Below are positions 1-8,030 of a stretch of 32,369 nucleotides of DNA, piece by piece. Within the stretch, counting starts at the first letter, position 1; every line of letters starts with the position of its first letter. The notes beneath the pieces are model-generated. The model worked only from the letters and a program-made list of their open reading frames with translations, was not told the origin of the DNA and searched no databases. The stretch spans positions 1 through 32,369 of the forward strand of contig JAIMBF010000030.1 in the NCBI GenBank assembly GCA_023511585.1. The letters run 5' to 3'. Source of the stretch: Terriglobia bacterium (GTDB lineage: Bacteria; Pseudomonadota; Alphaproteobacteria; Acetobacterales; Acetobacteraceae). The translations under genes were made by a program, and so were the position numbers.

Positions 1-69
1 CCCAATCCCCTCTGGCATGTCGCCAAGCGTGCCTTTGAGTGGCGCTACTTGCAGCACTATCGCGGATGA
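1..69 (+). CDS. 3' end of an unidentified protein gene (partial)
   Basis: Frame 1 is open from the first base to a TGA at 67-69 and encodes 22 residues, starting PNPLWHVAKRAFEW and ending in HYRG. The aromatic, basic, protein-like composition and the clean stop suggest the true C-terminus of a gene that begins outside the window. I do not recognise the family. A candidate promoter for the next gene begins about 40 bases after the stop, so the two are probably separate transcription units. Confidence 0.35.
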   Translation, partial: PNPLWHVAKRAFEWRYLQHYRG

Positions 70-105
70 GGGTGCGGTGCGGAAGAGGGATAACGGCTAA
101 CGCCG

Positions 106-134
106 TGGAAGAAACGAGTGGCTTGTGCTATACT
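106..134 (+). promoter_or_regulatory. Candidate extended -10 promoter for the DUF3800-type gene
   Basis: An extended -10 element, TGCTATACT, lies at 126-134. A weak -35-like TGGAAG lies at 106-111, 17 bp upstream of the hexamer. Transcription would start near 141 and give a leader of about 85 nt. That leader contains a hairpin with 6-bp arms (GCCTCT at 148-153, AGAGGC at 159-164). The assignment rests on motif match and position only. Confidence 0.4.
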
Positions 135-225
135 CCGCCTGCGGCGCGCCTCTCGCTAAGAGGCCATAAAGCACGCGTGACGCGGAAACCTTTTTCCGAT
201 CCAGCAGGGCATAGGGAGCAACGAG

Positions 226-963
226 ATAGTTACGGAATATCACCTTTATTCGGATGAACGCAAGGACACGCCTAAAAGTTCTCTCATCCTTGGCGGACTT
301 GTCTGCCCGGAACGATGCAGCGCACAACTTTATTCTGCTTTGAAGCAAGTCCGCGCCTCGAACAAATTGGATGGAGAAGTCCGTTGGGGAAAAATTTCTG
401 CCAGATACCTTTCCGCCTATAAGGAATGGATCGATACATTCTTTGATACACCCGATGTGCGTTACTCAATGCTTATTGTTGATCGTTCCAGTGCCGCCTG
501 GCAAAAGTTCCGCTCTTGCAAACGGCGTAGCCCGAATCATGATGAGTTGCTCGCGTCGGTTTATTATCAATTCCTCCGCGTTACTTTTGGCCGCCTATCC
601 GATTCGAAGAGATGGTGGGTTTTTCCCGACGCAGGTTACTTTTCACGAGACCGCGTTATGAATCGTGTGGAATTTCTCTTCAACCGAACATTCAAGAAAG
701 CGTTCGGCTCAAAGTCGAGCCGCATTATCCGGAAGATACGTTCTCTCGATTCCAAGCAAGATGATCTCATCCAAATGGCAGACATCCTGTTGGCTTGCGC
801 TACCAACGCGCGCTTTGGCCTCGAGCCCCAGTCCCCCGCCAAAAGTTCCCTTCTAGAACACTATAAGAGACGCCAGAGTTCTATTTCCGTTACGCGGAAT
901 AAGTTGCCAAAGATCGATATTCACGAATGGGTCCCGCCGGAACAGTTTAAGTATCCTCGTTGA
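226..963 (+). CDS. DUF3800-type protein with apparent ATA start
   Basis: The reading frame is open from 181 to the TGA at 961-963. From 226 it encodes 245 residues, close to the usual DUF3800 size. Near the N-terminus is YHLYSDE, resembling the acidic YxDES opening of the family. Near the C-terminus is DSKQDDLIQMADILL, resembling the DSK...QxADLL signature. Function is unknown; the family is often found among mobile and defence genes. The only ATG/GTG/TTG-type start in the conserved part is TTG at 340, which would delete the N-terminal motif. AGGGAG at 213-218 lies 8 nt upstream of an ATA at 226, exactly where an ATG would be expected. The gene may therefore use a rare AUA start or have lost its start by mutation. 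Family assignment is fairly firm, activity uncertain. Confidence 0.6.
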   Translation: MVTEYHLYSDERKDTPKSSLILGGLVCPERCSAQLYSALKQVRASNKLDGEVRWGKISARYLSAYKEWIDTFFDTPDVRYSMLIVDRSSAAWQKFRSCKRRSPNHDELLASVYYQFLRVTFGRLSDSKRWWVFPDAGYFSRDRVMNRVEFLFNRTFKKAFGSKSSRIIRKIRSLDSKQDDLIQMADILLACATNARFGLEPQSPAKSSLLEHYKRRQSSISVTRNKLPKIDIHEWVPPEQFKYPR

Positions 964-1282
964 TATCACGGCTTCGTCGGCATGCCCCTGCCGCAGCGTG
1001 CGCGTTGTGCGCGGCACGGCATTGGGATAGCGCATGATTCTTGGCTAAAAGGGCGTCAGGGTTGACTGCCGTTGTTAAAAAACTGGAGCGGGTGGCCTTC
1101 GCTGCTGGCGCCCGGCGAGACGAGCAGCCACAACTCGCCCGCGTTGCCTCGCCTCATTCAAGCCCAAACCGCCGGCCCATCGCTCCCGAGGAAAGTTGAT
1201 CAGAAACCGCACTTCAGCGGCGGGCTGATAAGGATCTTGCCGGCCCGCGCGCGCTCTTTTTGTTGCAAGAGCTGAAACGCGC
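964..1282. other. Convergent intergenic region, no gene seen
   Basis: This stretch lies between the stops of the DUF3800-type gene (plus) and the PQQ protein (minus). I see no open frame with protein-like content and no RNA gene. The only structure worth noting is a hairpin at 1253-1272, listed separately as a weak terminator. Confidence 0.5.
1253..1272 (-). terminator. Possible terminator hairpin of the PQQ protein gene
   Basis: Arms GCTCTT (1253-1258) and AAGAGC (1267-1272) enclose an 8-nt loop, 11 bases beyond the stop of the minus-strand PQQ gene. No clear U-tract follows, so this may be only a mRNA 3' stabilising hairpin. Confidence 0.3.
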
Positions 1283-3058
1283 TTATTGCCGTTCCGTTTC
1301 CGGCAGCGCGAAGACCCAGAGGGTCGATCCGCGGGCCGGCACCGGGATTTCCGACGTCAGGCTCGACGTGACGCGATTGCCGATCAAGCTATAGCCTGCA
1401 GGTATGGCGAGAAACTGCTTGCCGCCGGCGAGGTAAGTCATCGGAAAGCCACCAGGCTGATTACTCAACGCGAGCTCCCAAAGGACCCTGCCGCTTCGCG
1501 CCTCCAGTGCCACGACATGGCGATTTGCATCACCCCCGATTACCAGACCGCCCGCCGTAACCAACAAAGAACTCGACCAAAACGGACGCCGCTCATGAAT
1601 CCATAAGGTTTTGCGGCTGGATATGTCGATAGCTTCCACCCTACCAACCTTGCCGTTGCTACCCGGAGCAAAGCGGAACTGCATGCGGCCACGCCCATAA
1701 TCCTCACCCGGCAGCTCCTCTTGGGCCACAGCCTTATAATCCATACAGAGGTTGTTAAGAGGCAAGAAATGGGCTTTGGCTACCGGGTCAAAGGCGCTCG
1801 CCATCCAGAGTTTGCCACCGTACATCGACGGACAAACGAAAACCGTCTGGTCTAATTGTTGCGGGATCAGTGTTTGATTAACGCTGATGTCTCCGCTCAC
1901 AGGATTGACACGCTCGACATTCTCATAGGTCGTCTCACGCGCCCATAAAAAGGCACCGTTGCGCCGGTCAAGCGCCCAAAGTATTCCGGGTTTGCCGATG
2001 GCGAGGAGAGCCTCTCGAGCTCTCCCCTCGATCGAAACATCCGCAAGAACCTGCTCGAACGTATGATCCAAGTTCCAGTTATCGTCGGGGAGAAATTGAT
2101 GGTACCATTTTATTTGTCCGGTATCGGCATCCATCGCCAAGGTGGACTCGGTATACAGCACCGCACCGTTTCCCGTGCCACGCGCCACTTGAGAGTGCGG
2201 GGTTGGCCCATCGACGCCCCAAAACAGGAGATTTGACGCTGGATCATAGCTTCCGGTATTCCATGCCGATCCGCCATTGCGCCGCGCGAGCGGTACGCCG
2301 TTCCATGTCGCGTCACCCGCCGATCCGGGCTGAGCAATTGTGTGCGTCCGCCAAAGCTCCCGTCCGTTATGCGCGTCAAGTGCAACAATAAAACACCCAC
2401 CATGGGTTGTCGGCATGGTACAGCCTGACATCCCCGCAATGACTTTGCCTTTGACAACGATCGGCCCGCCGGTGAAGGTATAGCCTTGGCGGTAGTCCGC
2501 AACGACGGTGTCCCACACCACCTTCCCGGTTTTGCTGTCCAGCGCAATCACATGCGCATCCGCGGTCGTCAAAAACACTTTGTCTTCATAAAGTGCGATA
2601 CTGGCGCGCTGACGATCGAAAAGGTCTTGGTGATAGCGTCCCTCTACGGGCGGCAGTTCGCGCCGATATTGCCACAGCAGCTCTCCCGTGCGGCCGTCCA
2701 ACGCTTGCACAACATTACGTGGATTGCCGAGGAACACAACGCCGTCATGGGCTAAAGGCGCCTCCTGCTGGTATCCCGGCTCCATCGTCCAGGCCCAGGC
2801 AAGCCGAAGCCGGGCGACATTGTCCGCGCGGATTTGGTCGAGTTTGCTGTATCCCCAACCGGCGTAATTTCCCCGGCGCATCAACCAGTCCCCGGGCGCA
2901 GGGTGCTCGAGTGCAGAGTCGCTGACCGGCGAGATATGGGCAAGCGGGCCCGGCTGCGCCTGCTCCGCTTTTCCGTCCGCGAGCATGAGCGGCACCGTCA
3001 ACGCCAGGAAACTCACGCCACGCAGCGCTCTAACACCAAGACAAGAGAAAAACGTCAT
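1283..3058 (-). CDS. PQQ-binding beta-propeller quinoprotein, alcohol dehydrogenase-like, divergent active site
   Basis: The 591-residue product resembles stand-alone periplasmic PQQ alcohol dehydrogenases. A Sec signal peptide covers about residues 1-30. The body has repeated propeller-blade motifs (ALDGRTGELLW near 119-129, ALDSKTGKVVW near 172-182, ALDAHNGRELW near 226-236) and the N-terminal YSKLDQIRADNVARL segment. There is no CxxCH haem domain and no cytochrome gene beside it. By comparison with MxaF methanol dehydrogenase, the catalytic Asp of the W-D-x-A/D motif is replaced: residues 328-331 read WNLD. The metal-ligand Glu and Asn positions appear as Thr in SGCTMP (211-216) and Gly in VDGPTPH (282-288), and the vicinal Cys pair is absent. 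A GAGG motif lies a few bases before the ATG. It may be a divergent dehydrogenase or a non-enzymatic propeller protein. Confidence 0.75.
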   Translation of the reverse strand: MTFFSCLGVRALRGVSFLALTVPLMLADGKAEQAQPGPLAHISPVSDSALEHPAPGDWLMRRGNYAGWGYSKLDQIRADNVARLRLAWAWTMEPGYQQEAPLAHDGVVFLGNPRNVVQALDGRTGELLWQYRRELPPVEGRYHQDLFDRQRASIALYEDKVFLTTADAHVIALDSKTGKVVWDTVVADYRQGYTFTGGPIVVKGKVIAGMSGCTMPTTHGGCFIVALDAHNGRELWRTHTIAQPGSAGDATWNGVPLARRNGGSAWNTGSYDPASNLLFWGVDGPTPHSQVARGTGNGAVLYTESTLAMDADTGQIKWYHQFLPDDNWNLDHTFEQVLADVSIEGRAREALLAIGKPGILWALDRRNGAFLWARETTYENVERVNPVSGDISVNQTLIPQQLDQTVFVCPSMYGGKLWMASAFDPVAKAHFLPLNNLCMDYKAVAQEELPGEDYGRGRMQFRFAPGSNGKVGRVEAIDISSRKTLWIHERRPFWSSSLLVTAGGLVIGGDANRHVVALEARSGRVLWELALSNQPGGFPMTYLAGGKQFLAIPAGYSLIGNRVTSSLTSEIPVPARGSTLWVFALPETERQ

Positions 3059-3500
3059 GACCTCACACCCTCGCGCAAATGCCGAAAAAACCGGGAGGAA
3101 CCGGGTTGCCGGAATACGCTTCGGGTTTAGCGACTCAGCTTTTCAGTATGATGATGCGCGCAAGACATTTCGATGACGCTAACAACGGCCGCTCTTACGG
3201 TTGATGTTTGGTCGTGTCTTTGCAGTTGTACGTCGGAGAGGCGTGCACAGTATCGCTTGTGTCCCTTTCCGTAAATCTCAAAACGTATCGGTATGCGCTT
3301 TGACTCTCTCTATTCCTGGCGATGGATTGGGGGGGCGAAGATACCAGGACACCGAGCGGCGCGGATCGCGTTGAGCGACGGCAACCGAACCGAGCCCGGA
3401 CGGCCGCTTCCGGCGGCTCATCTCCGGTGGCTGGCGGGCAAATCCATACGTTTGCCCGAGAAGCCGCCCTTGCGGATCGCCGGGAAGAAGTGGCCGCCTT
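3059..3500. other. Gene-poor stretch upstream of the PQQ gene
   Basis: I see no convincing gene here. AACCGGG occurs twice with a 10-bp period (3089-3095 and 3099-3105) in the presumed 5' leader of the minus-strand PQQ gene. The part nearest 3500 may be a further decayed portion of the helicase remnant that follows, but I could not align it. Confidence 0.4.
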
Positions 3501-3857
3501 GCCGGCGAGGTGCGAGAGAAGCCGATCACGCTCAACGACATCGTCATTACCACGCCCTACAACGCCCAGATCTTCGAGATCCAGCATCCGCCGGGCGCAC
3601 GTGTAGGCACCGATGACAAATTCTAGGGCTGGGAAGCATCGATCGCCATCTATTCGACCGCGACGTCACGTGACGCGGATGCACCACGCGGAACAAAGTT
3701 TCTCTACAGCCTAAACCAGCGCAGTGTCGCGACCTCGCGCGCGAAGTGCATTTCGATCCTCGTGGGTTCGCCGCAGCATCTCGAAGCGGAATATCGGACG
3801 CCAGGGCAGATTTAATTTTAATTGGCGAACGCCTTCTGCCGCTACCTTGAACTGCCA
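3501..3857 (+). pseudogene. Decayed C-terminal fragment of an SF1 (Upf1/Dna2-like) helicase
   Basis: One continuous frame reads like the C-terminal RecA-like domain of AAA_12-type SF1 helicases. Recognisable pieces are ITLNDIVITTPYNAQI (motif IV region), PGARVGTDDKFQGWEA (motif V, normally VGTVDKFQGQEA), FLYSLNQRSVATSRAK (motif VI, normally NRLNVATSRAR), and LANAFCRYLEL at the end. The frame is broken by TAG at 3624-3626, exactly at the expected Gln of KFQG, and by TAA at 3813-3815 and 3819-3821. Homology continues through all three stops with no frameshift. The N-terminal part, including Walker motifs, is missing or unrecognisable. These enzymes are often fused to a RecB-like nuclease. The remnant is therefore a dead gene close to the Gabija operon. 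Confidence 0.7.
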
Positions 3858-3963
3858 AAATGTATTTCGTTGAATTGAAGATTATCGATCACCGTAAAGT
3901 GCGTTTGATGGAGATCGTTCTGCCCGTCATGCTCCGATGTGTCCGAGATTAGGTCATCCCACC

Positions 3964-5874
3964 TCACGCATCTGTCTGCGGCTGACAGAACCCCATCTCG
4001 ACGAGGAACCGTGAAGGCTTTTTCCTCCAACCACGGTAGCTCTCTGCACGACTAAGGATGAGCGATTCCTTGGCTCGCGTGATGGCAACGAAGCAGTTGC
4101 GCCGTTCCTCTTCCATCTCCGGGCTACCGTCACCTTTCTTACAGCTTTGAAATGACGGCAGCACGTCTTCGGCCAGCCCGATCAGATAAACGAAATCAAA
4201 CTCACGGCCCTTCGCCCCATGCACCGTCATAAGGGTAACGGTGTCAGGCTGCGGCGATGGTGCCTTCGATCGCAACTGAAGCTGCTGTAGGAACGCATCC
4301 AGCGAAATGTTGCGTCCAAAGTGCTTGCGGATATCGTTGGAAATCTCATTCCATGCCGCAAGGTCTTCGGCGAGGTCCGAGTCATTTCCAGTGGCCTGGC
4401 TTGCAAACTCTTTGAGAATTTCGTCTGCGATCTTCATCGCTGACGCCGGTTCGAGGCGACTGGCGGCTTCGATTAGCTTCAGCCGCGCCGACCCGTCTCC
4501 CACCTCTCGCTTAGCCGCTTCGACCCATGCTCTGAGATAGGCGACGCCGCTTGCTTCTGCGTCCGACAGGACCTGATCTACCGACGCTTGAATCTCGGCA
4601 AACCTATTGAAGGCGTCCACTAGGACGGCTAAGTTTCGGCGGTCCAACGGCCGCACGATCTCGACTAAACAAGCGACCAGCCACCGGATTTCGGCGGAAA
4701 GAAAATTGTCCTGACGTTGTGCGATGACGGCGGGCACCTGCTGAACCTGAAGCGCCTTTTGCATCCGCTCCAGCAGGGCGCGGGTTCGCGCAAGGACCGT
4801 GGTCTGCCCCCACTGGCTCTTTCCACGCGCTGCAATCTCCTTTGCGATCTCCTCCGCTTCCATCTGGTCGGAATCAAAATTGCGAAGCTGGATATGTTCA
4901 TGTTCGGGAAGCTTGAGTTCCTTCTTGCCAGCGATAAGAGGCTTCTTCGCCTCTGTCCGCTGGACATTATAGGATACGAGCCTATTGGCCGCAGCCACTA
5001 TGGCAGGCGGACAACGGTAGTTCGTCGGCAACTGAATCAATTGTGGAGTGAAGTCAGCACGGAAACGCTGAATCTGTCGGAAGCTAGCACCATTCCATTG
5101 GTAGATAATCTGGTCGTCGTCCGCTACGGCGAAGACATTCTTGAAGTCTTGACCCGCCATCGCGCAAAGAAGGCGATATTGGGCTTCATTGGTATCCTGA
5201 AACTCGTCGAGCAGCCAATAAGGATAGAAGCGGCGGTACCAGCCCGCGATCGCAGGGAAATTTGAAAACAGCCTATGCGCCTCGAATATCAAGGAATTGA
5301 AATCCAAAACATTGAGGCGGCGCAATTGATCTTCGTAAGCCAGATAGGCTTGGGAGAACTCGTAGGCGTCGGTGGTTCCCGCTAGACATGACACCGCGTC
5401 CTTCGGTTCGATCAACCAGGTCTTCATTCGGTCGATCAAACTGAGATACCGGACGGCCTGCGTGTCCATGCCTGCGCGTTTCAGCGCGTCTTTCAGAACG
5501 GCTTTACGATCATCGTCCTGTGAGTAGATGGCGAAGTCCGGCTTGATGCCGAGGTGGGTGCCATGTTGGCGCAGAACTTGTCCGCAGAAGCTGTGGAACG
5601 TGCCGATGTTCGCGCGTTCCTCAAGGCCGGGGACAAAATTAGCAACGCGCTCCTTCATCTCGTCAGCGGCCTTGTTCGTGAACGTCAGCGCGAGAACGCG
5701 GAAGGACTTGTTGCGGCCCTCGTCAAGCAAGCGGGCGATTCGACACGTGAGCACCAGCGTCTTCCCCGAGCCAGGACCGGCGAGGACCAGCATAGCACCA
5801 TCGTTCCACGCTACTGCTTCGCGCTGGATGTCCGTCAGTTTGGTGAGGGCCTGCTCAAGCGGATTGTCGGTCAT
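3964..5874 (-). CDS. gajB: GajB, UvrD/PcrA-like SF1A helicase of a Gabija defence system
   Basis: The 636-residue product has the full UvrD-type motif set: Q-motif region (LTDIQREAV), Walker A GPGSGKT at 33-39, DEFQD Walker B at 223-227, motif III ADDDQIIYQWNGA at 251-263, motif IV NYRCP at 285-289, motif V TVHGAKGREFD near 550-560, and motif VI VAITRAKE near 596-603. In Gabija, GajB partners the GajA nuclease; it is thought to sense or process DNA ends and activate DNA cleavage. Its ATG overlaps the gajA stop in an ATGA junction, which implies translational coupling. It is longer than the roughly 490-residue Bacillus cereus GajB. An ordinary UvrD paralogue is less likely because of the tight coupling to an OLD-TOPRIM gene. 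Confidence 0.88.
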   Translation of the reverse strand: MTDNPLEQALTKLTDIQREAVAWNDGAMLVLAGPGSGKTLVLTCRIARLLDEGRNKSFRVLALTFTNKAADEMKERVANFVPGLEERANIGTFHSFCGQVLRQHGTHLGIKPDFAIYSQDDDRKAVLKDALKRAGMDTQAVRYLSLIDRMKTWLIEPKDAVSCLAGTTDAYEFSQAYLAYEDQLRRLNVLDFNSLIFEAHRLFSNFPAIAGWYRRFYPYWLLDEFQDTNEAQYRLLCAMAGQDFKNVFAVADDDQIIYQWNGASFRQIQRFRADFTPQLIQLPTNYRCPPAIVAAANRLVSYNVQRTEAKKPLIAGKKELKLPEHEHIQLRNFDSDQMEAEEIAKEIAARGKSQWGQTTVLARTRALLERMQKALQVQQVPAVIAQRQDNFLSAEIRWLVACLVEIVRPLDRRNLAVLVDAFNRFAEIQASVDQVLSDAEASGVAYLRAWVEAAKREVGDGSARLKLIEAASRLEPASAMKIADEILKEFASQATGNDSDLAEDLAAWNEISNDIRKHFGRNISLDAFLQQLQLRSKAPSPQPDTVTLMTVHGAKGREFDFVYLIGLAEDVLPSFQSCKKGDGSPEMEEERRNCFVAITRAKESLILSRAESYRGWRKKPSRFLVEMGFCQPQTDA

Positions 5875-7784
5875 GCCAGCCCCGGAAGGTCTGCAATCGC
5901 ATCACGAAATGCCTGGGGCATCCTTTCTGCGAGCGCCGCGTTTCCGCGCATCATGGTTGCTAGCTCCGCCGCGTAGGCGGTCTTGTGGCCTCGCAAATAA
6001 TCTAGCAATGCAGCCTGGTCGGCTGTCGCAGCGTCAGAGATGCCGATGTTGGTCAGTGCGGTTTTGAGTTCCAGCTCAAGGCCGTCGGCGACCAATTGTG
6101 CTTCAAGGTCCCTGGCGGTGAGCGTCCGGCACCGGGTCGCGACGAACGCTGGCGCGAAGCCGCGCTTCTCGATGCTTTGGCAATAGCCACGCCCTGTGTC
6201 ATCACCGTCGAACACTGCAAGCCACGGTATGGCGAGCGCCCGTGCGAGGGCGGCGAAGATGCCGGGGTTGCCATTGTTCTGGGCGTCGATCACTGCGACG
6301 CCGTGCTCGTCTAGGTCGTATTCAAGCTCGCGCGCCATCGCGTGAACGAGCAGGTATTCGGCCTGCCCCTCCACGATAAACCAACGGCGCGCAAAGAAGA
6401 TTTCACCCCGAATCCGCCGCGCGAAGGTTTCCAACGCCCTCAATTCGTTATCGCCGATAAAGAGCAGCGAGCGGTCACGCAGGCCCTGCAGGTCATCGTG
6501 GATCGCGGCCCTGTCGGCGTGCGTCCCGTAGCAGGTCAGCAGATCCCGATAACACTGCTTATCCAGCTTACCGTGAACGGTCAGCGTCTCTGCCGCGCGA
6601 TCGTATTCGAGCAACCTGCCACTTCCAGCAACAACGTCATCGAGCTTCGCCACGTGCGGGATACGTGCGGAGAAGTTCGCGGGCAACGAATAGACCTCCG
6701 TCCCCTTTTCGGTGAGGCGAACCACGCGCAGGTCGCGAAATGGGACGTGCTGCACAAAATAGGGGGAGTGCGTGGTGATGATCTTCTGACCGGGCAGATC
6801 TTTGATATGCGTCCACAGCGTTCGTGCGGCTTGTGGATGCAGATGCGTTTCTGGTTCTTCAAGCGCTAGCACAGGCGCGCTGTCCGCCTCGTAGAGCTCA
6901 GTGAGTAGGTGTTCAACGAAGGCCTTGAACAGGAAGATGATGGAAAGACTCTGCACGCCCTGGCCATGACGTTGCAGCGGAAGCCACGGCCAGTCCGGCT
7001 CATCACGAAGGATGATCTCGGCTCTGGAAAGCAGGTCCCATGATTTGAGGGGAACGAGCCGTAAATCGACCCTGCCGTCGCGGTCGCGGGCCGCCACTCG
7101 CGTCGTGCCGGAGAGAGTCTCCGCGATCTTTGCAAGCCGAGGATCGGCTTGCGCCAACTTCTTGTTCAGAAGATCGAGGACGCGTTGGACTTTGAATTCC
7201 AACGCGGGCGGAATCTCCATGGCCTTGAGCAACCGGCCCCAAAATTGAGAGCGCGGCGAAAACTCGTCGTCCACGTCGCGCAACGCGCCGAGATAGAAGA
7301 ACGGGAGATACTGCCAAAAGCGTTCGAGATTGATGCGCCGGACCGAGCCGCCAACAAACGGGTCACGTCCTGCGTTGAGGAATGTCCACGACGGCTCAAA
7401 ACTTTGGGTGGCTTCATTCCAGGCGCAGCTTGCACGGAGAATGATGGAGGTCTTTTCTGTAGCCGGATCGATCTGGATGATCTCGCCGAGATCCTGCTTA
7501 AGGGTCACGGGCCATTCTCCCGCTTTTTGCTCTTCGACCCGAATCTCTATTGAGACACCGGGAGACGCTTTCGGGTCAGCGTGCTCGTCGGCAAGGTGGA
7601 CGTCGTACTCGGTAAAGCCTGTGCCACGCTGTCCCCAGCGGCGTGTGAGGACAAATCTTATAGCGTCGAGGATGGCTGTTTTCCCGGCATTGTTCGGGCC
7701 TATCAAGACAGTCGTGTCATTCAGTTCGAGGTCGAGGGACTTGATCGAACGAAAGTTTGAGATACTGAGACGGGTGATACGCAT
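5871..7784 (-). CDS. gajA: GajA, OLD-family ATPase-TOPRIM endonuclease of a Gabija defence system
   Basis: The 637-residue product starts MRITRLSISNFRSI, the usual opening of OLD/RecF-type ATPases. Walker A GPNNAGKT is at 29-36, an ABC signature-like GQGVQSLS near 274-281, Walker B VLALEEPE near 305-312, and the H-loop TTHS at 337-340. The C-terminal TOPRIM domain shows WFIVEGQAE (Glu 472), VID (Asp 500) and VFDGDD (Asp 526 and 528), the acidic metal-binding set. In Gabija, GajA forms the nuclease core that cuts DNA when nucleotides are depleted during phage infection. An in-frame ATG at 7826 would add 14 residues of low-complexity sequence; I chose 7784 because it directly precedes the conserved N-terminus and overlaps the upstream stop (TAATG). 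Confidence 0.9.
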   Translation of the reverse strand: MRITRLSISNFRSIKSLDLELNDTTVLIGPNNAGKTAILDAIRFVLTRRWGQRGTGFTEYDVHLADEHADPKASPGVSIEIRVEEQKAGEWPVTLKQDLGEIIQIDPATEKTSIILRASCAWNEATQSFEPSWTFLNAGRDPFVGGSVRRINLERFWQYLPFFYLGALRDVDDEFSPRSQFWGRLLKAMEIPPALEFKVQRVLDLLNKKLAQADPRLAKIAETLSGTTRVAARDRDGRVDLRLVPLKSWDLLSRAEIILRDEPDWPWLPLQRHGQGVQSLSIIFLFKAFVEHLLTELYEADSAPVLALEEPETHLHPQAARTLWTHIKDLPGQKIITTHSPYFVQHVPFRDLRVVRLTEKGTEVYSLPANFSARIPHVAKLDDVVAGSGRLLEYDRAAETLTVHGKLDKQCYRDLLTCYGTHADRAAIHDDLQGLRDRSLLFIGDNELRALETFARRIRGEIFFARRWFIVEGQAEYLLVHAMARELEYDLDEHGVAVIDAQNNGNPGIFAALARALAIPWLAVFDGDDTGRGYCQSIEKRGFAPAFVATRCRTLTARDLEAQLVADGLELELKTALTNIGISDAATADQAALLDYLRGHKTAYAAELATMMRGNAALAERMPQAFRDAIADLPGLA

Positions 7785-7987
7785 TAGGCGTCGCCCTCCC
7801 GATCGGCCGCTGCCGAGGGCGGACACCTGCCAGAAGGTTCGACCGACGGGCCATGGTGCTCAACGTAATCGCGTATGAATTCCCGAAAAACCTGGGCAGC
7901 GGGCTTGCCCTGTGTTCGACACACCTCAAGGAATTTGTCGCGAAGACCGCGCTGCACTCTGATGCGGAGCCTCGAATCCTTCATCAT
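7784..7987 (-). CDS. Small ribbon-helix-helix (CopG/Arc-like) protein, putative Gabija operon regulator
   Basis: The 67-residue product has the pattern of an RHH DNA-binding domain: a basic strand SRLRIRVQ (5-12), helix A about 14-26 (LRDKFLEVCRTQG), and helix B about 29-44 (PAAQVFREFIRDYVEH). A short Pro/Ala-rich polar tail follows. Its stop overlaps the gajA start in TAATG, so the three genes form one operon with this protein first. That is the usual place for an autorepressor, but the role is inferred. A GTG at 8035 would add 16 residues that overlap the promoter elements, so I prefer ATG 7987. A second ATG follows at 7984. No Shine-Dalgarno precedes it, consistent with the leaderless promoter described separately. 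An antitoxin-like accessory role is also possible. Confidence 0.75.
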   Translation of the reverse strand: MMKDSRLRIRVQRGLRDKFLEVCRTQGKPAAQVFREFIRDYVEHHGPSVEPSGRCPPSAAADREGDA

Positions 7988-7993
7988 GCCAAT

Positions 7994-8022
7994 AGTGTAG
8001 TCAATGGATACACGCCGGCCAA
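7994..8022 (-). promoter_or_regulatory. Candidate promoter of the RHH-gajA-gajB operon giving leaderless mRNA
   Basis: On the minus strand, TTGGCC (8017-8022, 4 of 6 to the -35 consensus) and TACACT (7994-7999, 4 of 6 to the -10 consensus) are separated by exactly 17 bp. Six bases separate the -10 hexamer from the A of ATG 7987. The predicted +1 therefore falls on the start codon itself. There is no ribosome binding site before that ATG, which fits leaderless translation. Confidence 0.45.
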
Positions 8023-8030
8023 CAGAATCA

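Noticed and set aside
3089-3105. AACCGGG direct repeats in the leader of the PQQ gene
   Set aside because: Only two 7-bp copies in GC-rich DNA with no recognisable regulator nearby; not enough to call an operator.
3195-3500. Several short overlapping open frames on both strands upstream of the helicase remnant
   Set aside because: All Arg-rich with no domain pattern or ribosome site. Extending the helicase homology upstream of 3501 was tried by eye and did not align.
7785-7826. Upstream start (7826) for gajA
   Set aside because: It would add 14 low-complexity residues before the conserved MRITRLSISNF opening and lies inside the RHH gene; the TAATG overlap favours 7784.
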